From assembly GCA_031552765.1 (NCBI GenBank), contig JAVBME010000012.1, forward strand, positions 1 through 58,723: a stretch of DNA of 58,723 nucleotides, given 5' to 3'. The position numbers and the translations under genes were made by a program. The DNA comes from JAVBME01 sp031552765 (GTDB taxonomy: Bacteria; Bacillota; Negativicutes; Acidaminococcales; JAISLQ01). Each line of letters starts with the position of its first letter. The first letter of the stretch is position 1. Below, piece after piece: positions 57,365 to 58,723 of this stretch. The notes under the pieces are model-generated. The model worked only from the letters and a program-made list of their open reading frames with translations. It ran no database searches and had not been told where the DNA came from.

Positions 57365-58624
57365 TTAAAGTTCTTCCGGCTGGGCTATGCGCCCCAGCAC
57401 CGCGCTGGCAGCCGCGACGTACGCGCCGGCCAGGTATATTTCGCTGTCCACATGGCCCATCCGCCCTTTGAAGTTGCGGTTGGTAGTAGACACCGCCTTT
57501 TCCCCGGCGGCGAGGATGCCCATATGACCGCCGAAGCAGGGGCCGCAGGTAGGAGTGCTGACCGCCGCGCCGGCTTCGACGAATGTTTTCAGGTAGCCTT
57601 TTTCCATCGCTACGGCATATATTTCCTGTGTGGCCGGGATGATTATCGCCCGCACGTTTTCATGCACCTTGCGTCCTTTTAATATCTCCGCCGCCTGCGC
57701 CAGGTCGGCCAGCCGCCCGTTGGTGCAGGAGCCGATGACCACTTGGTCGATAACCGTTTTAGGAATGTCAGCCACGTTCTTCACATTCTCCGGCAGGTGC
57801 GGGCAGGCGACTACCGGCTTGAGCGCCGACAGGTCGATTTTTACTATCTCGTCATATACAGCGTCCGCATCAGGGGCCACTTCTTCATAAGAACGGCCGA
57901 CACGGCCTTTGAGGTATTCCCTGGTAATGGCGTCCACTGGGAAGATGCCGTTTTTCGCGCCGGCTTCTATCGCCATATTGCAAATGGTGAAGCGGTCGGC
58001 CATGCTCAGCTCTTTTATCCCTTCGCCGCTGTATTCGAGCGACTTGTAGCGGGCGCCGTCCACGCCGATCATACCGATAAGCGTGAGTATGACATCCTTG
58101 CCCCGCACATAGCGCGGCAGTTTACCGGTCAGCTCGACTTTTATCGCCGGCGGCGCTTTGAACCAAGTAGTACCGGTAGCCAAAGAGGCCCCGAGGTCTG
58201 TAAGACCCACGCCGGTAGCGAAAGCGCCCAACGCGCCGTAAGTACAGGTATGCGAATCCGCGCCGATAATGACTTCGCCCGGCGCCACAAGGCCGGAGTC
58301 CGGCAGCAGCGCGTGCTCTATCCCCATGCGGCCCAGTTCGAAGTAGTGCGTTATGTTATATTTTTTGGCGTTGTCGCGTAAAGACTTGGCCAAAGCGGCC
58401 GACTTCATGTCGTTCGCCGGAACGAAATGGTCCGGCACCAGAGCCACCCGGTCTTTATCGAAAACTTCTTTTTTGCCTATTTTTTCAAACTCGGCGAAAG
58501 TCTGCGGCCCCATGATGTCGTTAGTCAGGGCCAAATCGATCTTGGCCGTGATGAGGTCGCCCGCCTCCACGCTGGCTAGGCCGGCGTGTTTGGCTAGTAT
58601 CTGTTGTGTCATGGTCATTGGCAT
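57365..58624 (-). CDS. leuC: 3-isopropylmalate dehydratase, large subunit
   Basis: 419 residues, the short bacterial/archaeal LeuC type. Aconitase-fold [4Fe-4S] protein; cluster Cys in VIGSCTNGRLADL and TPTCGPCFGGHMG; GADSHTCTYGALGAFATGVG is typical. Needs LeuD for activity, but leuB follows directly and no leuD is in the window, so leuD must be upstream off the right edge or elsewhere. Start at 58624 gives the family length; the longer frame enters GC-rich repeats. Confidence 0.92.
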   Translation of the reverse strand: MPMTMTQQILAKHAGLASVEAGDLITAKIDLALTNDIMGPQTFAEFEKIGKKEVFDKDRVALVPDHFVPANDMKSAALAKSLRDNAKKYNITHYFELGRMGIEHALLPDSGLVAPGEVIIGADSHTCTYGALGAFATGVGLTDLGASLATGTTWFKAPPAIKVELTGKLPRYVRGKDVILTLIGMIGVDGARYKSLEYSGEGIKELSMADRFTICNMAIEAGAKNGIFPVDAITREYLKGRVGRSYEEVAPDADAVYDEIVKIDLSALKPVVACPHLPENVKNVADIPKTVIDQVVIGSCTNGRLADLAQAAEILKGRKVHENVRAIIIPATQEIYAVAMEKGYLKTFVEAGAAVSTPTCGPCFGGHMGILAAGEKAVSTTNRNFKGRMGHVDSEIYLAGAYVAAASAVLGRIAQPEEL

Positions 58625-58648
58625 TTCCAATACCCCCATAATTACCAG

Positions 58649-58673
58649 TAGGGGCGGGCCATTAGGAGCCCCC
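58649..58673. repeat. GC-rich near-palindromic repeat, unit 1
   Basis: GGGGCGGGCCATTAGGAGCC followed by CCC. Folds back as GGGGC...GCCCC. A second similar unit is at 58683-58707. Lies in the leuC leader. Confidence 0.6.
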
Positions 58674-58682
58674 GGATAATGA

Positions 58683-58707
58683 GTGGGGGCGAGCAATGCG
58701 GCCCCCC
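58683..58707. repeat. GC-rich near-palindromic repeat, unit 2
   Basis: GGGGGCGAGCAATGCGGCCC followed by CCC, aligned with unit 1 over most of its length. Probably a dispersed intergenic repeat family, as such GGGGCG-ATG-GCCCC elements recur in Firmicute genomes; two units only are visible. Confidence 0.6.
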
Positions 58708-58723
58708 AAAAAACAAAACGAAT

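Noticed and set aside
58625..58723. Possible T-box or leucine attenuator before leuC
   Set aside because: No T-box motif or leucine-codon leader peptide is visible in the 99 bases available; the stems are explained by the repeat pair.

Overview
The window looks like the chromosome of an anaerobic, Gram-negative-type Firmicute (class Negativicutes, most likely the Acidaminococcaceae near Phascolarctobacterium or Succiniclasticum). This is inferred from gene content. Firmicute-style genes (strong AAGGAGG ribosome sites, an ECF-type S component, a bacterial/archaeal-length LeuC) sit beside outer-membrane functions (a TonB-dependent B12 receptor and a phosphoethanolamine-transferase-like enzyme) and a metabolism built on dicarboxylate decarboxylation. 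No 16S rRNA gene or other taxonomic marker is present, so the genus is a guess.

Layout. 1-2261: AT-rich end of an integrated element, with diverged direct repeats, one small acidic ORF and a tyrosine integrase against the 3' end of tRNA-Leu(GAG); tRNA-Leu(CAG) follows. 2645-7226 (minus): polA-mutM-coaE-lytic transglycosylase. 7327-10847: a GyrI-like protein, an aminotransferase and a secreted WG-repeat protein. 10924-18693 (minus): a LytS/LytR-type two-component system, then two tandem AspT antiporters and aspartate 4-decarboxylase, an aspartate-to-alanine energy module. 19029-29742 (plus): a dicarboxylate block with a carboxybiotin decarboxylase beta subunit, a 48-residue OadG-like membrane peptide, a MatC-type permease, a class III CoA-transferase, then a sigma-54 promoter driving an MmdA-type carboxyltransferase, a second CoA-transferase, a DcuC carrier and a sigma-54 activator.

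29786-38551: a secreted DUF-type protein, ferritin, aldehyde dehydrogenase, MsrAB, and a cupin-NamZ-HD-glutamate dehydrogenase operon. 38750-42494: potABCD. 42531-48426 (minus): a radical SAM protein, a vitamin-B6-type ECF S component with pyridoxal kinase, a ThiF-like protein, the CCA enzyme and a membrane sulfatase-fold transferase. 48543-54511 (minus): btuF-btuC-btuD-btuB-cbiZ behind a sigma-70 promoter, an unusually large cobalamin riboswitch and an intrinsic terminator. 54591-58624 (minus): leuC-leuB-ilvB.

How it fits together. Succinate or related dicarboxylates imported by DcuC/MatC could be activated by the CoA-transferases and decarboxylated with Na+ export. If the substrate is methylmalonyl-CoA, the route needs B12-dependent methylmalonyl-CoA mutase, which would explain the B12 uptake and cobinamide-salvage operon. 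Aspartate decarboxylation with AspT exchange would supply additional membrane energy. The least ordinary items are the riboswitch carrying two copies of a 44-nt hairpin module in its peripheral domain, the 48-aa decarboxylase-like peptide, the sigma-54 operon that ends in its own probable activator (with a non-Fis C-terminus), and the paired AspT antiporters.
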